This document shows, one piece after another, positions 38,221-51,978 of a DNA stretch of 64,000 bases. Position 1 is the first letter of the stretch; every line of letters starts with the position of its first letter. Source of the stretch: Rosenbergiella australiborealis (GTDB lineage: Bacteria; Pseudomonadota; Gammaproteobacteria; Enterobacterales; Enterobacteriaceae). The stretch lies in the NCBI RefSeq assembly GCF_018494035.1, contig NZ_JABBFO010000001.1:248001-312000 (forward strand), in the 5' to 3' direction. The notes beneath the pieces were generated by a model that did not search any database, was not told the origin of the DNA, and worked only from the letters and a program-made list of their open reading frames with translations. The translations under genes and the position numbers were made by a program.

Positions 38221-39160
38221 ATTGATACCGCAATTACCGAAAGCCATTTTTATTATGGGTCCGACGGCTTCGGGTAAAACGGCCTTGGCTATCGAGCTTG
38301 CACAAACATTACCCGTTGAAATTATCAGTGTTGATTCGGCTTTAGTCTACCGGGGAATGGATATTGGTACCGCAAAACCAACGGTAGCAGAACAGGCTGC
38401 CGCCCCTCATCATTTACTGGATTTGATTGATCCTAGCCAAAGTTATTCTGCGGCGGATTTTCGTCGTGATGCGCTACAAAAGATGGCCGAAATTACCGAG
38501 CGTGGAGCGATTCCTATTTTGGTCGGTGGGACAATGCTTTATTTTAAGGCCTTACTCGAAGGGCTGTCCCCGTTACCTTCTGCCGATCCTGACATTCGTC
38601 ACCAACTGGAACAGCGAGCAAAATTAGAAGGCTGGGAAACTCTTCACCGAGAACTTTGTCTGATAGATCCAAAGGCAGGAAAAAGAATTCATCCTAATGA
38701 TCCGCAAAGACTGACGCGAGCACTGGAAGTTTTTCGTATTTCAGGTAAAACTCTAACAGAGTTAACTGAAACAGCAGGAGAAGCTCTTCCCTACGAAGTG
38801 TTTCAGTTTGCTATTGCTCCTCAAGCTCGTGAGGTACTACACCAACGGATTGAACAGCGTTTCCAGCAAATGCTCGATGAAGGATTTGAACAAGAAGTTA
38901 AAGCGCTCTATCAGCGTGGGGATCTTCATGTGGATATGCCGTCAATACGTTGTGTCGGTTATCGACAAATGTGGTCATGGCTTGAAGGCGAAATAGATTA
39001 TAATGAAATGGTTTTCCGTGGCATATGTGCCACCCGCCAGTTGGCTAAGCGACAAATGACATGGTTACGAGGGTGGGATTCACTTGTTTGGCTTGATAGC
39101 CTACAACCCGATCAGGCTCGTGACAAAGTTTTGAACGTTATTCGTGCTATAACTGATTGA
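38213..39160 (+). CDS. miaA: tRNA dimethylallyltransferase MiaA
   Basis: 315 residues. It adds the isopentenyl group to A37 of tRNAs reading UNN codons. P-loop [11 protein letters not shown] and the substrate motif [16 protein letters not shown] are intact, as is [14 protein letters not shown] near the C-terminus. It starts inside the mutL end and precedes hfq by 86 nt, where hfq promoters are expected. Confidence 0.98.
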   Translation: MNELIPQLPKAIFIMGPTASGKTALAIELAQTLPVEIISVDSALVYRGMDIGTAKPTVAEQAAAPHHLLDLIDPSQSYSAADFRRDALQKMAEITERGAIPILVGGTMLYFKALLEGLSPLPSADPDIRHQLEQRAKLEGWETLHRELCLIDPKAGKRIHPNDPQRLTRALEVFRISGKTLTELTETAGEALPYEVFQFAIAPQAREVLHQRIEQRFQQMLDEGFEQEVKALYQRGDLHVDMPSIRCVGYRQMWSWLEGEIDYNEMVFRGICATRQLAKRQMTWLRGWDSLVWLDSLQPDQARDKVLNVIRAITD

Positions 39161-39246
39161 TTATTTGGAATCTTCAGGCATGGTATGTCATAACGGCTTT
39201 TAAACTCTATAATAATTACACTACGAACGTATAAGGAAAAGATAGA

Positions 39247-39543
39247 ATGGCTAAAGGGCAATCACTACAAGACCCGTTTTTAAACGCTTTGCGTCGCGAG
39301 CGTGTACCTGTCTCAATTTACTTGGTGAACGGTATTAAACTTCAAGGGCAAATTGAGTCTTTCGATCAGTTCGTCATCTTATTAAAAAATACTGTTAGCC
39401 AAATGGTCTATAAGCACGCCATTTCAACAGTTGTGCCATCACGCCCTGTCTCTCACCATACTAATGCACCAGGTAGCAGCAATTATCATAATAATGGAAC
39501 TGCTGGTACGGGTTCACACCATGATGGCGAGTCTGCAGAGTAA
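39247..39543 (+). CDS. hfq: RNA chaperone Hfq
   Basis: 98 residues. The Sm1 and Sm2 motifs ([28 protein letters not shown]) form the hexamer and the proximal U-binding pocket (YKHA). The arginine patch RRER at about 16-19 gives the rim surface. The C-terminal tail is short and Gly/Ser/His/Asn-rich. It mediates sRNA-mRNA pairing. Confidence 0.98.
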   Translation: MAKGQSLQDPFLNALRRERVPVSIYLVNGIKLQGQIESFDQFVILLKNTVSQMVYKHAISTVVPSRPVSHHTNAPGSSNYHNNGTAGTGSHHDGESAE

Positions 39544-39603
39544 TTTTCTTTCGACCAGGGGGTTTAGGCTCTCTGGTTGTCCACCTTTTAGTGAGGTTCT
39601 CGC

Positions 39604-40887
39604 TTGTTTGAGCGTTATGATGCCGGCGAACAGGCCGTCTTAGTTCATATCTGGTTTTCTCAAGATAAAGAAAGTGAAGATTTGCAAGAGTTTGAAACTC
39701 TCGTTTCTTCCGCGGGGGTTGAAACCCTTCAAGTTATTACGGGAAGTCGTAAATCCCCACACCCCAAATACTTCGTTGGCGAAGGTAAAGCTGAAGAGAT
39801 CGCTCAGGCGGTAAAAGCGACCGGTGCAAGCGTTGTCATTTTTGATCATGCTTTGAGCCCTGCTCAAGAGCGAAATGTAGAACGATTATGCGAGTGTCGG
39901 GTTATCGATCGCACAGGCTTAATCTTAGATATCTTTGCGCAGCGCGCCCGAACGCACGAAGGCAAGCTACAAGTTGAATTAGCGCAGTTACGCCATTTAG
40001 CGACCCGTTTAGTACGAGGATGGACCCACCTTGAACGCCAGAAAGGCGGTATTGGCTTACGCGGCCCGGGAGAAACACAGCTCGAAACGGATAGGCGTTT
40101 ATTACGTAATCGAATTACGTTGATTCTTTCTCGATTACAGCGTGTCGAAAAGCAACGTGAGCAAGGGCGACAAGCACGTGCAAAAGCGGATATTCCAACA
40201 GTTTCGCTAGTGGGTTATACCAATGCTGGGAAATCTACGCTCTTTAACAGTATAACCTCTGCCGACGTTTATGCTGCTGATCAGCTCTTTGCCACACTCG
40301 ATCCGACATTACGGCGATTGGCGGTCACAGATGTGGGTGAAGTTGTATTAGCCGATACGGTCGGCTTTATTCGTCACCTACCGCACGATCTTGTGGCGGC
40401 ATTTAAGGCGACGTTACAAGAGACACGTGAAGCGACACTGTTATTACATGTGATTGATGCCGCTGATCTCCGGGTCAACGAAAATATCGATGCGGTCGAT
40501 GAAGTGCTCGCCGAAATTGAGGCGGATGACATCCCGACTCTTCATATTATGAATAAGATCGATCAATTAGAGGGTTTTGAACCGCGTATTGATCGTAATG
40601 AAGAGGGAGTGCCTATTAGAGTATGGTTATCCGCCCAAAGTGGTGTCGGTTTATCGTTACTTTGGCAGGCGCTTTCTGAACGCCTTTCAGGCGAGATTGC
40701 TCAGCATACGCTTTGCCTTCCACCGGAAGCAGGGCGTTTGCGTAGTCGTTTTTATCAGCTTGATGCTATTAGAGAAGAATGGAATCAAGATGACGGCTCA
40801 ATCGGCTTACATGTTCGTTTGCCGATCGTTGAATGGCATCGCTTGGGTAAACAGTATCCTTCATTATCAAGCTACGTTATAAAATAA
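39604..40887 (+). CDS. hflX: Ribosome-rescue GTPase HflX
   Basis: 427 residues from a TTG at 39604, giving [17 protein letters not shown]. coli hflX also begins with TTG at the same residue, which supports the rare start. An HflX N-terminal domain ([16 protein letters not shown]) and linker lead into a GTPase domain with P-loop [17 protein letters not shown] and NKID. It splits stalled or heat-damaged 70S ribosomes. Confidence 0.97.
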   Translation: MFERYDAGEQAVLVHIWFSQDKESEDLQEFETLVSSAGVETLQVITGSRKSPHPKYFVGEGKAEEIAQAVKATGASVVIFDHALSPAQERNVERLCECRVIDRTGLILDIFAQRARTHEGKLQVELAQLRHLATRLVRGWTHLERQKGGIGLRGPGETQLETDRRLLRNRITLILSRLQRVEKQREQGRQARAKADIPTVSLVGYTNAGKSTLFNSITSADVYAADQLFATLDPTLRRLAVTDVGEVVLADTVGFIRHLPHDLVAAFKATLQETREATLLLHVIDAADLRVNENIDAVDEVLAEIEADDIPTLHIMNKIDQLEGFEPRIDRNEEGVPIRVWLSAQSGVGLSLLWQALSERLSGEIAQHTLCLPPEAGRLRSRFYQLDAIREEWNQDDGSIGLHVRLPIVEWHRLGKQYPSLSSYVIK

Positions 40888-40940
40888 GTTTTTCGGCCCC
40901 TAGTTTGGGGCCTCCACAATGTCACTAAATGGAGATTAGT

Positions 40941-42101
40941 ATGATGTGGAAACACCCGGGTAATCAGGAAACCCGATACCGTCCTCTCGCGCACAATAGC
41001 GGCGCTGATTCTCAACATGCAAGTTTACAACATGGCCCGCCGGATCTGGATAAACTGATTCGTCACTATCTGACGAAATGTTTTTTCCGCGTAAAACACC
41101 GTCATGGAGGTACCCCCCCGTTAAACAATAAAAACTATCTGCTTTTAGTGTTACCTATCGTCATCGTCCTATCTGGCCTGTGGTTTGTAAGCGGTTTCTA
41201 TACAATTGGTGAAGCAGAACGTGGCGTCGTCACACGATTAGGAAAATTTCATCACTTAGTTCAGCCTGGTCTTAATTGGCACCCACCTTTTATTGACCGA
41301 GTGACGGCTGTCAATGTGGCCTCAGTGAAGGAATTGGCGACAACCGGCAGTATGCTTACAGCAGATGAGAATGTGGTACGAGTAGAAATGAACGTACAAT
41401 ATCGCGTAGTTGATCCAGAGCGTTATCTCTATTCCGTGGTTAATGCGGAAGATAGTTTACGCCAGGCGACCGATAGCGCGTTACGTGGCGTGATTGGACG
41501 GTCAACGATGGATCGCGTGCTAACAGAGGGTCGAACGGTGGTGCGTAGTGAGACTCAACGCGAAATCGAACAGACAATACTGCCTTATCAAATGGGGCTA
41601 GCGGTCTTGGATGTTAACTTCCAAGCCGCTCGCCCGCCTGAAGAGGTGAAGGCGGCTTTTGATGATGCGATTGCCGCTCGCGAAAACCGTGAGCAGTACG
41701 TCAGAGAAGCAGAAGCCTATGCCAATGAAGTTCAGCCTAGGGCCAACGGACAAGCCCAACGTATTCTTGAAGATGCCCGGGCATATAAAGCAAGAACGGT
41801 ACTTGAAGCAGAAGGTGAGGCTGCCCGATTTAGTAAAATTTTACCGGAATATCGTGCGGCGCCTGCGGTCACCAAACAGCGCCTTTATATTGAAACGATG
41901 GAAAAAATTCTCGCAGGTACTCCCAAGGTACTTAATGGCCAGCATGGTAATACGGTAACTTTGCTTCCTTTAGATCAACTCTTCAAACGCCAAGAACATC
42001 CACCATCGGTGGGGTCATCCGAAAGTGAAAAAACAGAATTTGGCGTTGATGGACGGCACTTAGGAGATTTCTATCGCCAAGGAGGGCGTGATAATGAGTA
42101 A
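40941..42101 (+). CDS. hflK: FtsH protease modulator HflK
   Basis: 386 residues from ATG 40941 (GGAG upstream; ATG 40944 equally possible). The cytoplasmic N-terminus has GPPDLDKLI. One transmembrane helix (YLLLVLPIVIVLSGLWFV) precedes a periplasmic SPFH/prohibitin domain (AARPPEEVKAAFDDAIAARE). With HflC it forms the large cage that encloses FtsH. The Gly-rich stretch typical of E. coli HflK's N-terminus is much reduced here. It overlaps hflC by 8 nt. Confidence 0.97.
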   Translation: MMWKHPGNQETRYRPLAHNSGADSQHASLQHGPPDLDKLIRHYLTKCFFRVKHRHGGTPPLNNKNYLLLVLPIVIVLSGLWFVSGFYTIGEAERGVVTRLGKFHHLVQPGLNWHPPFIDRVTAVNVASVKELATTGSMLTADENVVRVEMNVQYRVVDPERYLYSVVNAEDSLRQATDSALRGVIGRSTMDRVLTEGRTVVRSETQREIEQTILPYQMGLAVLDVNFQAARPPEEVKAAFDDAIAARENREQYVREAEAYANEVQPRANGQAQRILEDARAYKARTVLEAEGEAARFSKILPEYRAAPAVTKQRLYIETMEKILAGTPKVLNGQHGNTVTLLPLDQLFKRQEHPPSVGSSESEKTEFGVDGRHLGDFYRQGGRDNE

Positions 42102-43053
42102 AGTCGTACTGGCAATCTGTTTAAGTGTGTTCGTTGTGTTATGCAATGCATGGTTCATTATTCCAGAAGGTGGCCGTGGCATTGTCGTTCGTTTTGGTAA
42201 GGTACTGCGCGATGAGCAAAGTATCCCTGTGGTTTACCAGCCGGGATTGCATGTAAAGTGGCCACTAGTCTCCACTGTTAAAATCTTGGATGCCCGTATT
42301 CAGACCCTAGATAATCAAGCCGATCGTTTTGTCACTAAAGAGAAAAAAGATCTGATCGTGGATTCTTATATCAAATGGCGAATCAGTGATTTTAGTCGTT
42401 ACTATCTGGCTACAGGTGGGGGTGATCTATCACGTGCTGAACTATTGTTAAAACGTAAATTTAGTGATCGGCTACGTTCGGAAATAGGCAGACTTGATGT
42501 TAAAGATATAGTGACCGATTCGCGTGGACGGCTGACGACCGATGTGAGGGATACCCTGAATAAAGGCAGTGCTAACGTGGAACAGGATGAGAGCGATCTT
42601 GGTATGCCAACACAGGTTGATCCGGCCGAGGTTGATAATCTGCACGTCAACAGTATGGCTGCGTTAGGGATTGATGTTGTCGATGTACGAATTAAGCAAA
42701 TTAACCTACCCGCAGAAGTGTCAGAAGCTATCTTTAATCGTATGCGGGCTGAACGTGAATCAGTAGCGAGGAGTCAGCGTTCGCAAGGTAAAGAGGAAGC
42801 TGAAAAACTGCGTGCTCAAGCTGATTATGGTGTCACTAAAACGTTATCTGAGGCACAGAAGCAGGCTTTAATTCTGCGCGGGGAAGGTGAAGCTGAAGCC
42901 GCTGCTATATTTGCTACAACCTACTCTCAAGACCCACAATTTTTTAGCTTTTTACGCTCACTCTCGGCCTATGAAAAGAGTTTTCAATCGAGTAATTCGT
43001 TGCTTTTTTTAGATGCTGATAGCGAGTTTTTACGCTTTATGAAATCGCCATAG
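42094..43053 (+). CDS. hflC: FtsH protease modulator HflC
   Basis: 319 residues from ATG 42094 with GGAGGGCG upstream. An N-terminal membrane anchor (VVLAICLSVFVVLCNAWFI) is followed by an SPFH domain (DNQADRFVTKEKKDLIVDSY, KQINLPAEVSEAIFNRM) and a helical region ending FLRFMKSP. It is the partner of HflK. A terminator follows. Confidence 0.97.
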   Translation: MSKVVLAICLSVFVVLCNAWFIIPEGGRGIVVRFGKVLRDEQSIPVVYQPGLHVKWPLVSTVKILDARIQTLDNQADRFVTKEKKDLIVDSYIKWRISDFSRYYLATGGGDLSRAELLLKRKFSDRLRSEIGRLDVKDIVTDSRGRLTTDVRDTLNKGSANVEQDESDLGMPTQVDPAEVDNLHVNSMAALGIDVVDVRIKQINLPAEVSEAIFNRMRAERESVARSQRSQGKEEAEKLRAQADYGVTKTLSEAQKQALILRGEGEAEAAAIFATTYSQDPQFFSFLRSLSAYEKSFQSSNSLLFLDADSEFLRFMKSP

Positions 43054-43085
43054 CACTGTATTTAACTTTAATTCCGAGTAAACTA

Positions 43086-43114
43086 GAGGGCGGTGATGTT
43101 ACCGCCTCTTTTTT
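43086..43114 (+). terminator. hflKC terminator
   Basis: GAGGGCGGT / ACCGCCTC stem followed by T6. It sits only 16 bp before yjeT, so yjeT needs read-through or its own promoter. Confidence 0.9.
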
Positions 43115-43130
43115 ATGTCAAGGAATCCTC

Positions 43131-43319
43131 ATGCATTCAGCGATATGGACAGCCGTTTCATTGTTTTTAATTGTGGAAGGACTTGGCCCAATGTTACTGC
43201 CTAAGGTCTGGAAAAGAGGTATCATTACTCTTATTAGCTCACCAGAAAAGTTATTAAGGCGCTTTGGTGGTGCCTTTGTGGTGGCAGGGTTAGTAATATT
43301 TTATATGGTAAATAAGTAG
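43131..43319 (+). CDS. yjeT: DUF2065 membrane protein YjeT
   Basis: 62 residues with two hydrophobic segments (about 5-22 and 44-60) and the family motif EGLGPMLLPKVW. Function is unknown. It is always found between hflC and purA in this order. Confidence 0.92.
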   Translation: MHSAIWTAVSLFLIVEGLGPMLLPKVWKRGIITLISSPEKLLRRFGGAFVVAGLVIFYMVNK

Positions 43320-43462
43320 ACAGTTGAGTGATCGTGCTAATTACTGTTTTTTTTTGGTGAAAAATTAAGGTGTTAAGAAAAAAGCGAATTTCGACTATTA
43401 AAAAAGCTGAAACCGATAAAAGCTGGTGGTAGAATCCATTTTTAAGCAATCAATGGTTTTAG

Positions 43463-44764
<1,302 letters not shown>

Positions 44765-44773
44765 TGTTATAAG

Positions 44774-44803
44774 AATGGCCGGTCTTAAATCGGCCATTGT
44801 TTT
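44774..44803 (+). terminator. purA terminator
   Basis: AATGGCCG / CGGCCATT stem with GTTTTT. Confidence 0.9.
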
Positions 44804-44940
44804 TCTGACCTGCCTGATTAAATCTTCCTCGTATTGTTCCCTATGTATTGACCTGAAAACAAAAGGCCCGCACTATCGATATTGGTTTATAATTTTATTG
44901 GACCAATTATCTTTTTCTCCGGAATATTATTGGGATTGAT

Positions 44941-45378
44941 GTGCAACTGACCAGTCTTACTGATAACAAGTTATGTACATTAATTTTCATGGTTAATTTA
45001 CCCGTGGAATCCGCGAGATTAGTCACTAAAACGACTACGCATTATTTTATCCCTTATCAGCAGAGGGGCATCATGATTCCTAAGCTGAGTCGTGAAGCCT
45101 TTATTAAATCTAGCCGGCGAAAAACCAATCGAATTGGCCTTACTCGGCTGGTAAAACAGAACAATATCGGGGATGTTCTGGGCACTTTGAAATCCCGACA
45201 ACAGGTTGATAGCGACCTTTGCTTAATTACATCGTCCTGTCATCTGAGCAGAGTACTCTCAAAAGCGATGAATAAATTTATTGCTAAGCGAGTGAGTGAT
45301 ACCTTGGTAGATATCGCGGGTGGCTGGAACTTAAAACGGATTTTCAATGTTGAAAATACCGTAGAGAACTTATTTTAA
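44941..45378 (+). CDS. Strongly diverged NsrR-like Rrf2 protein
   Basis: 145 residues from a GTG (E. coli nsrR also starts with GTG) in the nsrR position between purA and rnr. [40 protein letters not shown] and TLVDI align with E. coli NsrR, almost without gaps over the first 80 residues. Asp8 and two cluster cysteines (here Cys94, Cys100) are kept, but the first cysteine (E. coli Cys91) is replaced, by Val in my alignment. The helix-turn-helix and wing (normally VYGVSRNHMVK and GKNGG) read [12 protein letters not shown] and KTNRI. NsrR is an Fe-S nitric-oxide-sensing repressor; this version may have lost that role or be decaying while still open. A weak ribosome-binding site and an AT-rich upstream region leave expression uncertain. 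Confidence 0.75.
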   Translation: MQLTSLTDNKLCTLIFMVNLPVESARLVTKTTTHYFIPYQQRGIMIPKLSREAFIKSSRRKTNRIGLTRLVKQNNIGDVLGTLKSRQQVDSDLCLITSSCHLSRVLSKAMNKFIAKRVSDTLVDIAGGWNLKRIFNVENTVENLF

Positions 45379-45395
45379 AGACATTGGAGGACCCT

Positions 45396-47840
45396 ATGTC
45401 ACAAGATCCTTTTATACAGCGGGAAACGGAAAAATATGAAAATCCGATCCCTAGCCGCGAGTTTATTCTCGCCCATTTAGAGAAGCGAGAAACACCTGCT
45501 CGCCGTGATGAGATTGCGGCAGAACTAAACATAACGAGCGAAGAGCAACTTGAGGCTTTACGCCGTCGATTAAGAGCGATGGAGCGTGATGGTCAGTTAG
45601 TTTTCACCCGTCGTCAATGTTATGTCTTACCTGAACGTTTAGATTTGATTCGCGGAAAAGTGATTGGCCACCGTGACGGATACGGTTTTTTGCGTGCAGA
45701 AGGCTATAAAGACGACTTTTATCTTTCTGCAGAACAGATGAAGCTCTGTTTACACGGCGATATTATTCTCGCGCAACCGATGGGAGCAGACCGTAAAGGT
45801 CGACGTGAAGCGAGAATGGTTAGGGTCGTGGAACCGCGTAATCCACAAATCGTTGGGCGTTACTTTACCGATGCTGGCGCTGGGTTCGTTGTCCCGGATG
45901 ACAGTCGTTTAAGTTTTGATATCTTAATTGAAGCCGATCCTACTATGCAGGCTCGTATGGGTGCTGTTGTGGTGGTTACCCTAGAGAAACGCCCAACACG
46001 TAGAATGAAAGCGATCGGAAAAATTACTGAAATTCTTGGTGATGAAATGGGGACTAGCTTAGCCGTTGATATGGCGCTGCGTACTCATGAAATCCCGAAT
46101 GAATGGCCGAGTGACGTCGATGCTGAAATCAATCATCTGAGTGAAGTTGTCCCGGAAAGTGCTAAACAGGGGCGTGTTGATTTACGTCAACTACCACTAG
46201 TCACCATCGATGGGGAAGATGCACGCGACTTCGATGATGCCGTCTACTGTGAGAAAAAACGTGGGGGTGGATGGCGATTATGGGTAGCGATTGCTGATGT
46301 GACTTATTATGTGCGTCCGGGAACGGCCCTTGACCACGAAGCGGAGAAACGAGGGACGTCGGTCTATTTTCCAACCCAAGTTGTACCGATGCTTCCAGAA
46401 GTTCTGTCAAACGGTCTATGTTCACTCAATCCTCAAGTGGATCGCCTCTGCTTAGTGTGTGAAATGACGATTTCAGCACGCGGTAAACTTACCGGTTACA
46501 AACATTACGAAGCGGTTATGAACTCTCACGCGCGATTGACCTATAATAAAGTCTGGTCAATTTTAGAAGGCGACGAAGCTCTGCGTGAACAGTACGCTGC
46601 TCGGGTTAACGATCTCGAGGAGCTTTACGCTATGTACCAAGTGTTGGAGACAGCACGTAGCCAACGTGGCGGTATTTCTTTTGAGACGGAAGAGCCTAAG
46701 TTTATTTTTAATGCAGAGCGCCGTATTGAGCGTGTTGAGCGTCTACGCCGTAACCCTGCTCATAAATTAATCGAAGAATGTATGATTTTGGCAAATATTG
46801 CCTCCGCACGGTTTGCCGAGAAATATCAAGAACCTGTGCTATTCCGTGACCATGACCGTCCGACAGACGAAAGTATTAAAAGTTTCCGTAAAGTATTAGG
46901 GGAACTAGGTTTAACACTTGGTGGGGGGAATAAACCAACGCCGTTAGATTATGCACAACTCCTCGAGGCGGTTGCGGAGCGTCCGGATGCAGAAATGTTA
47001 CAAACCATGCTGCTGCGTTCTATGAAACAGGCGATTTATGATCCAGAAAATCGTGGTCACTTTGGTCTAGCCTTAACCTCCTATGCACATTTTACTTCGC
47101 CAATTCGTCGTTACCCTGATTTATTGCTTCATCGCTCACTCAAGTATTTGATTGCTAAAGCAGAAGGTCAGGCGGTTGAGACGGTTACCGCAGGGGGGGG
47201 CTGTCATTATGATATGCAGCAAATGTTACAACTGGGTCAGCACTGTTCATTGACGGAGCGCCGGGCTGATGAAGCAACCCGTGATGTGGCTGACTGGCTA
47301 AAATGCGACTTTATGCAAGACCAAGTTGGAAACGCGTTTACAGGTGTTATCTCTAGTGTAACCAATTTTGGCTTTTTCGTTCGTCTTGCGGATCTTTTCA
47401 TTGATGGCTTAGTTCATGTATCAACCCTTGATAACGACTATTACCGTTACGACCAAATTGGCCAACGATTAACAGGTGAAGCCAGTGGGCAGGTATTCCG
47501 TCTCGGTGACACTGTTGAAGTTAGAGTCGATGCGGTACATATGGATGAGCGTAAGATCGATTTTGCATTGATCTCAAGTCAGCGAAAGGCCCGCGGCGAG
47601 GGTAAAACCGAAAAGGATCGCGCGAAGAAAGCAACCTCTGACACAGTAAAAAAACGTCGGAAGGGAGCGAAAAAAGCGAATTTCGAGCCAGACAGTACTT
47701 TTCGTGGAACGAAGCAAAAAGCCAGCGATAGCCATCCTAAAACGGCAAAGAAAAAATCTAAAAAAGTCTCTGAAAAAACCCGTAAAATAGCGGAAGCTAC
47801 AAAAGCTAAACGTAGTGCGAAGAAAAGTCGCTCAGAATAA
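45396..47840 (+). CDS. rnr: Ribonuclease R
   Basis: 814 residues from ATG 45396 (TGGAGG upstream; a TTG four codons earlier is less likely). A 3'-5' exoribonuclease, it degrades structured RNA and rRNA. Winged-helix N-terminus, cold-shock domains, RNB catalytic domain ([26 protein letters not shown]), S1 domain ([13 protein letters not shown]) and a Lys/Arg/Ser-rich tail (about 725-814) are all present. It is 17 nt after the nsrR-like gene and probably cotranscribed with rlmB. Confidence 0.98.
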   Translation: MSQDPFIQRETEKYENPIPSREFILAHLEKRETPARRDEIAAELNITSEEQLEALRRRLRAMERDGQLVFTRRQCYVLPERLDLIRGKVIGHRDGYGFLRAEGYKDDFYLSAEQMKLCLHGDIILAQPMGADRKGRREARMVRVVEPRNPQIVGRYFTDAGAGFVVPDDSRLSFDILIEADPTMQARMGAVVVVTLEKRPTRRMKAIGKITEILGDEMGTSLAVDMALRTHEIPNEWPSDVDAEINHLSEVVPESAKQGRVDLRQLPLVTIDGEDARDFDDAVYCEKKRGGGWRLWVAIADVTYYVRPGTALDHEAEKRGTSVYFPTQVVPMLPEVLSNGLCSLNPQVDRLCLVCEMTISARGKLTGYKHYEAVMNSHARLTYNKVWSILEGDEALREQYAARVNDLEELYAMYQVLETARSQRGGISFETEEPKFIFNAERRIERVERLRRNPAHKLIEECMILANIASARFAEKYQEPVLFRDHDRPTDESIKSFRKVLGELGLTLGGGNKPTPLDYAQLLEAVAERPDAEMLQTMLLRSMKQAIYDPENRGHFGLALTSYAHFTSPIRRYPDLLLHRSLKYLIAKAEGQAVETVTAGGGCHYDMQQMLQLGQHCSLTERRADEATRDVADWLKCDFMQDQVGNAFTGVISSVTNFGFFVRLADLFIDGLVHVSTLDNDYYRYDQIGQRLTGEASGQVFRLGDTVEVRVDAVHMDERKIDFALISSQRKARGEGKTEKDRAKKATSDTVKKRRKGAKKANFEPDSTFRGTKQKASDSHPKTAKKKSKKVSEKTRKIAEATKAKRSAKKSRSE

Positions 47841-47905
47841 GAGCAAGCAGAATATGCTGGCAATGTTTTGTTGCCAGCCACCTCAAGGTAATTGATAGAA
47901 AAACT

Positions 47906-48637
47906 ATGAGTGAAAAAATTTTTGGCATCCACGCGGTTCAAGCCTTACTGGAACGCCAACCTCAGCGCTTCCAACAGGTCTTTATCTTAAAAGGTCGTGA
48001 CGATCGCCGCCTACAACCGTTGATTCAGCAGTTGGAATCACAGGGTATTACGCTACAAGTTGCTACTCGGCAATGGTTAGATGAAGCATCTGAAGGTGCT
48101 GTTCATCAAGGTATTCTCGCGTTAGTAAAACCTGGACGTCAATATCAGGAAGGGGACTTACCCGACCTACTTGAGAATATCGAGAAACCGTTGATCCTTA
48201 TTCTCGATGGCGTCACTGACCCCCATAATCTCGGTGCGTGTTTACGGAGTGCTGATGCTGCCGGTGTCGCCGCTGTGATTGTTCCAAAAGACCGCTCCGC
48301 AGCGTTAAATGCCGTCGCCAAGAAAGTTGCATGCGGTGCAGCAGAAACGGTTCCGTTAATTCGGGTCACTAATCTGGCGCGAACCATGCGATTACTGCAA
48401 GAATATCATATCTGGATTGTTGGTACGGCCGGCGAAGCTGATCATACGCTTTATCAAAGCAAAATGACCGGGGGAATGGCTCTAGTGATGGGTGCTGAAG
48501 GGGAAGGTATGCGTCGCCTTACGCGCGAGCATTGCGATGAACTGATTAGTATTCCTATGGCAGGTTCTGTCTCTTCGTTAAATGTCTCCGTGGCAACAGG
48601 GATCTGTTTATTTGAGGCTGTACGTCAGCGTCAATAG
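47906..48637 (+). CDS. rlmB: 23S rRNA 2'-O-methyltransferase RlmB
   Basis: 243 residues. A SPOUT-fold enzyme, it methylates Gm2251 of 23S rRNA. The knot motifs [32 protein letters not shown] and [18 protein letters not shown] are intact. It ends the rnr-rlmB unit; a hairpin follows. Confidence 0.98.
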   Translation: MSEKIFGIHAVQALLERQPQRFQQVFILKGRDDRRLQPLIQQLESQGITLQVATRQWLDEASEGAVHQGILALVKPGRQYQEGDLPDLLENIEKPLILILDGVTDPHNLGACLRSADAAGVAAVIVPKDRSAALNAVAKKVACGAAETVPLIRVTNLARTMRLLQEYHIWIVGTAGEADHTLYQSKMTGGMALVMGAEGEGMRRLTREHCDELISIPMAGSVSSLNVSVATGICLFEAVRQRQ

Positions 48638-48648
48638 CCGCAGGATTG

Positions 48649-48675
48649 AGCATTTTCTTTTTACGAGAAGATGCT
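48649..48675 (+). terminator. rlmB terminator
   Basis: AGCATTTTCT / AGAAGATGCT stem (one G-T pair), then a loose T-rich tail. Confidence 0.6.
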
Positions 48676-48836
48676 TAGTCTTTTAATCTGTTCGGAGGGA
48701 GTTATCCATTTTAAGGTCAGTTTGCAAACGGCTAAATACGGCTCGATTATTCAGGTACACAAAATAGTTACACTTCTCTTATCGCATCCTCTATTTTCTC
48801 TATTTCTTAAAAACTCAATAAGTTTGAACCCTCTGA

Positions 48837-50393
<1,557 letters not shown>

Positions 50394-50397
50394 TCAT

Positions 50398-50430
50398 CTC
50401 CCACCGCCTAATAGGCGGTGGGAGTCTTTC
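50398..50430. terminator. Shared bidirectional terminator
   Basis: CTCCCACCGCC-TAATA-GGCGGTGGGAG (11-bp perfect stem) followed by TCTTTCTT, between convergent patA and the permease gene. Confidence 0.92.
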
Positions 50431-51756
50431 TTAGTGGCTAAAAACAAGCTCTCGTTTCGTCCACCAAAACCATACCATCCACCCTATACCGATAGCGGTC
50501 CATACCAAACCCAGTCGCATTGCATCTTGATCTAAGTTCAGCCACATTACGCCAACAGAAAGTATTCCCAAGACGGGAATGATCAGGTGAGTCACCCACT
50601 GCGTCACCGTGCGTAATTGTTTTTGTTGGATAGCATAATAGGCAATTACCGATACATTAACAGAAGTGAAGGCCACTAAGGCACCAAAACTAATCAGCGA
50701 TACCGCTGTATCAAGGTTAAAAAAGACGGCCGACATCGCTAATGCCCCTACGAATAACACACAGTAGAGTGGGCAGCCTAGTTTGGGGTGGATATAGCGA
50801 AATTTAGCGATAGGGAAAATACCATCTCTACCCATTATGTGCAGTAAACGTGCGGCACTGGCATGAGAGGCTAAGCCAGAAGCGAATGTGTTAACAAGAA
50901 TCGCTACTAAAAAGAGTGATTGGAAAAACTTGCCACCGACATATAGGACAATTTCAGGCATCGCTTCAGTGGGATTTTTAAAGGCGACGTTGGTCGGGAA
51001 GTAGAGCTGGGTAAACCAAGCGGCAACAAAGAAAATAAGGCCCCCAATCAGCGCCGTTAACATAACTGCTCGGGGAATAGTACGATGAGGTTGGTGAGAT
51101 TCATCGGAAAGAGTAGTGACTGCATCAAATCCGAGAAAAGAAAAGCAGAGTACTGCCGCGCCACTAATCAAGGGCAGTAAAGTATGATCACCGTTCCACA
51201 GTGGTTGTAGTGTCCAAACTGCATCATTACCGTGCTGATGGCCAACACCTTGAATCACCAACCAAACAAATACCGCCATCAACAACACTGGGAGGCCGAC
51301 AAATAAAAAGTTGAGGTTGGCCAGTAAGCGAATATTACGGCTATTTACCCAAGTGACTAAACTTGTGAAAGCAACAATCCATAGCCAAGATGGAATTTCA
51401 GGGAACAATGAACGCAGATAAATGCCTGCTAAAAGTGCATTAATCATCGGTAATAGCATGTAGTCTAACAGTGACGCCCATCCGACCAAAAAGCCCGCTC
51501 GGTTTCCACAGGTTTTTCGCGCATAGGTGTAAGCTGATCCAGCATTGGGGAAATTTTTAACCATTTTCCCGTAGCTAAAAGCCGTGAGTAAGACGGCGAA
51601 AAGCGCCAGTAAGTAGGCAAGTGGGACGCGACCTGAGGTCATCCCTGATACGATACCAAAAGTGTCGAATACCGTCATAGGTGTCATGTAGGCTATCCCG
51701 ACAATGACGACCTGCCATAATCCTAAATTACGTTTATATGTTACATTTTGAGTCAT
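50431..51756 (-). CDS. APC-family permease, probable putrescine importer
   Basis: 441 residues, about 12 hydrophobic segments. The start region QVVIVGIAYMTPMTVFDTFGIVSG and blocks SYGKMVKNFPNAGSAYTYA, LCFSFLGFDAVTTLSDE and MGRDGIFP closely resemble E. coli PlaP and PuuP, proton-coupled putrescine importers of the amino acid-polyamine-organocation superfamily. Convergence with patA supports a putrescine uptake and degradation unit. Substrate is inferred; PlaP versus PuuP cannot be settled by eye. Confidence 0.85.
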   Translation of the reverse strand: MTQNVTYKRNLGLWQVVIVGIAYMTPMTVFDTFGIVSGMTSGRVPLAYLLALFAVLLTAFSYGKMVKNFPNAGSAYTYARKTCGNRAGFLVGWASLLDYMLLPMINALLAGIYLRSLFPEIPSWLWIVAFTSLVTWVNSRNIRLLANLNFLFVGLPVLLMAVFVWLVIQGVGHQHGNDAVWTLQPLWNGDHTLLPLISGAAVLCFSFLGFDAVTTLSDESHQPHRTIPRAVMLTALIGGLIFFVAAWFTQLYFPTNVAFKNPTEAMPEIVLYVGGKFFQSLFLVAILVNTFASGLASHASAARLLHIMGRDGIFPIAKFRYIHPKLGCPLYCVLFVGALAMSAVFFNLDTAVSLISFGALVAFTSVNVSVIAYYAIQQKQLRTVTQWVTHLIIPVLGILSVGVMWLNLDQDAMRLGLVWTAIGIGWMVWFWWTKRELVFSH

Positions 51757-51948
51757 TCAATACCACCTTGGACAAGATTCGATAAATAGTATTTAAGCAA
51801 TTTCTATGCCCAGTGCTTAGTGGAGGCAGCGTAGAAACGAATTTTAGCGAGCTAAAATAGGCCTTTTTTCCAAGGAGTAAAGAATAAATAGACGGGCGAG
51901 ATAAAGAGTCTTAGGTTGGGAAGATATAGCGGTGTTGAGCTTAACAAT

Positions 51949-51972
51949 TAACCCACTTTAATCAGTGGGTTA
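51949..51972 (-). terminator. Hairpin after the ivy-like gene
   Basis: TAACCCACT / AGTGGGTTA 9-bp stem, 6-nt loop, just beyond the stop codon on the minus strand; weak T-run. Confidence 0.6.
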
Positions 51973-51978
51973 GGAGAC

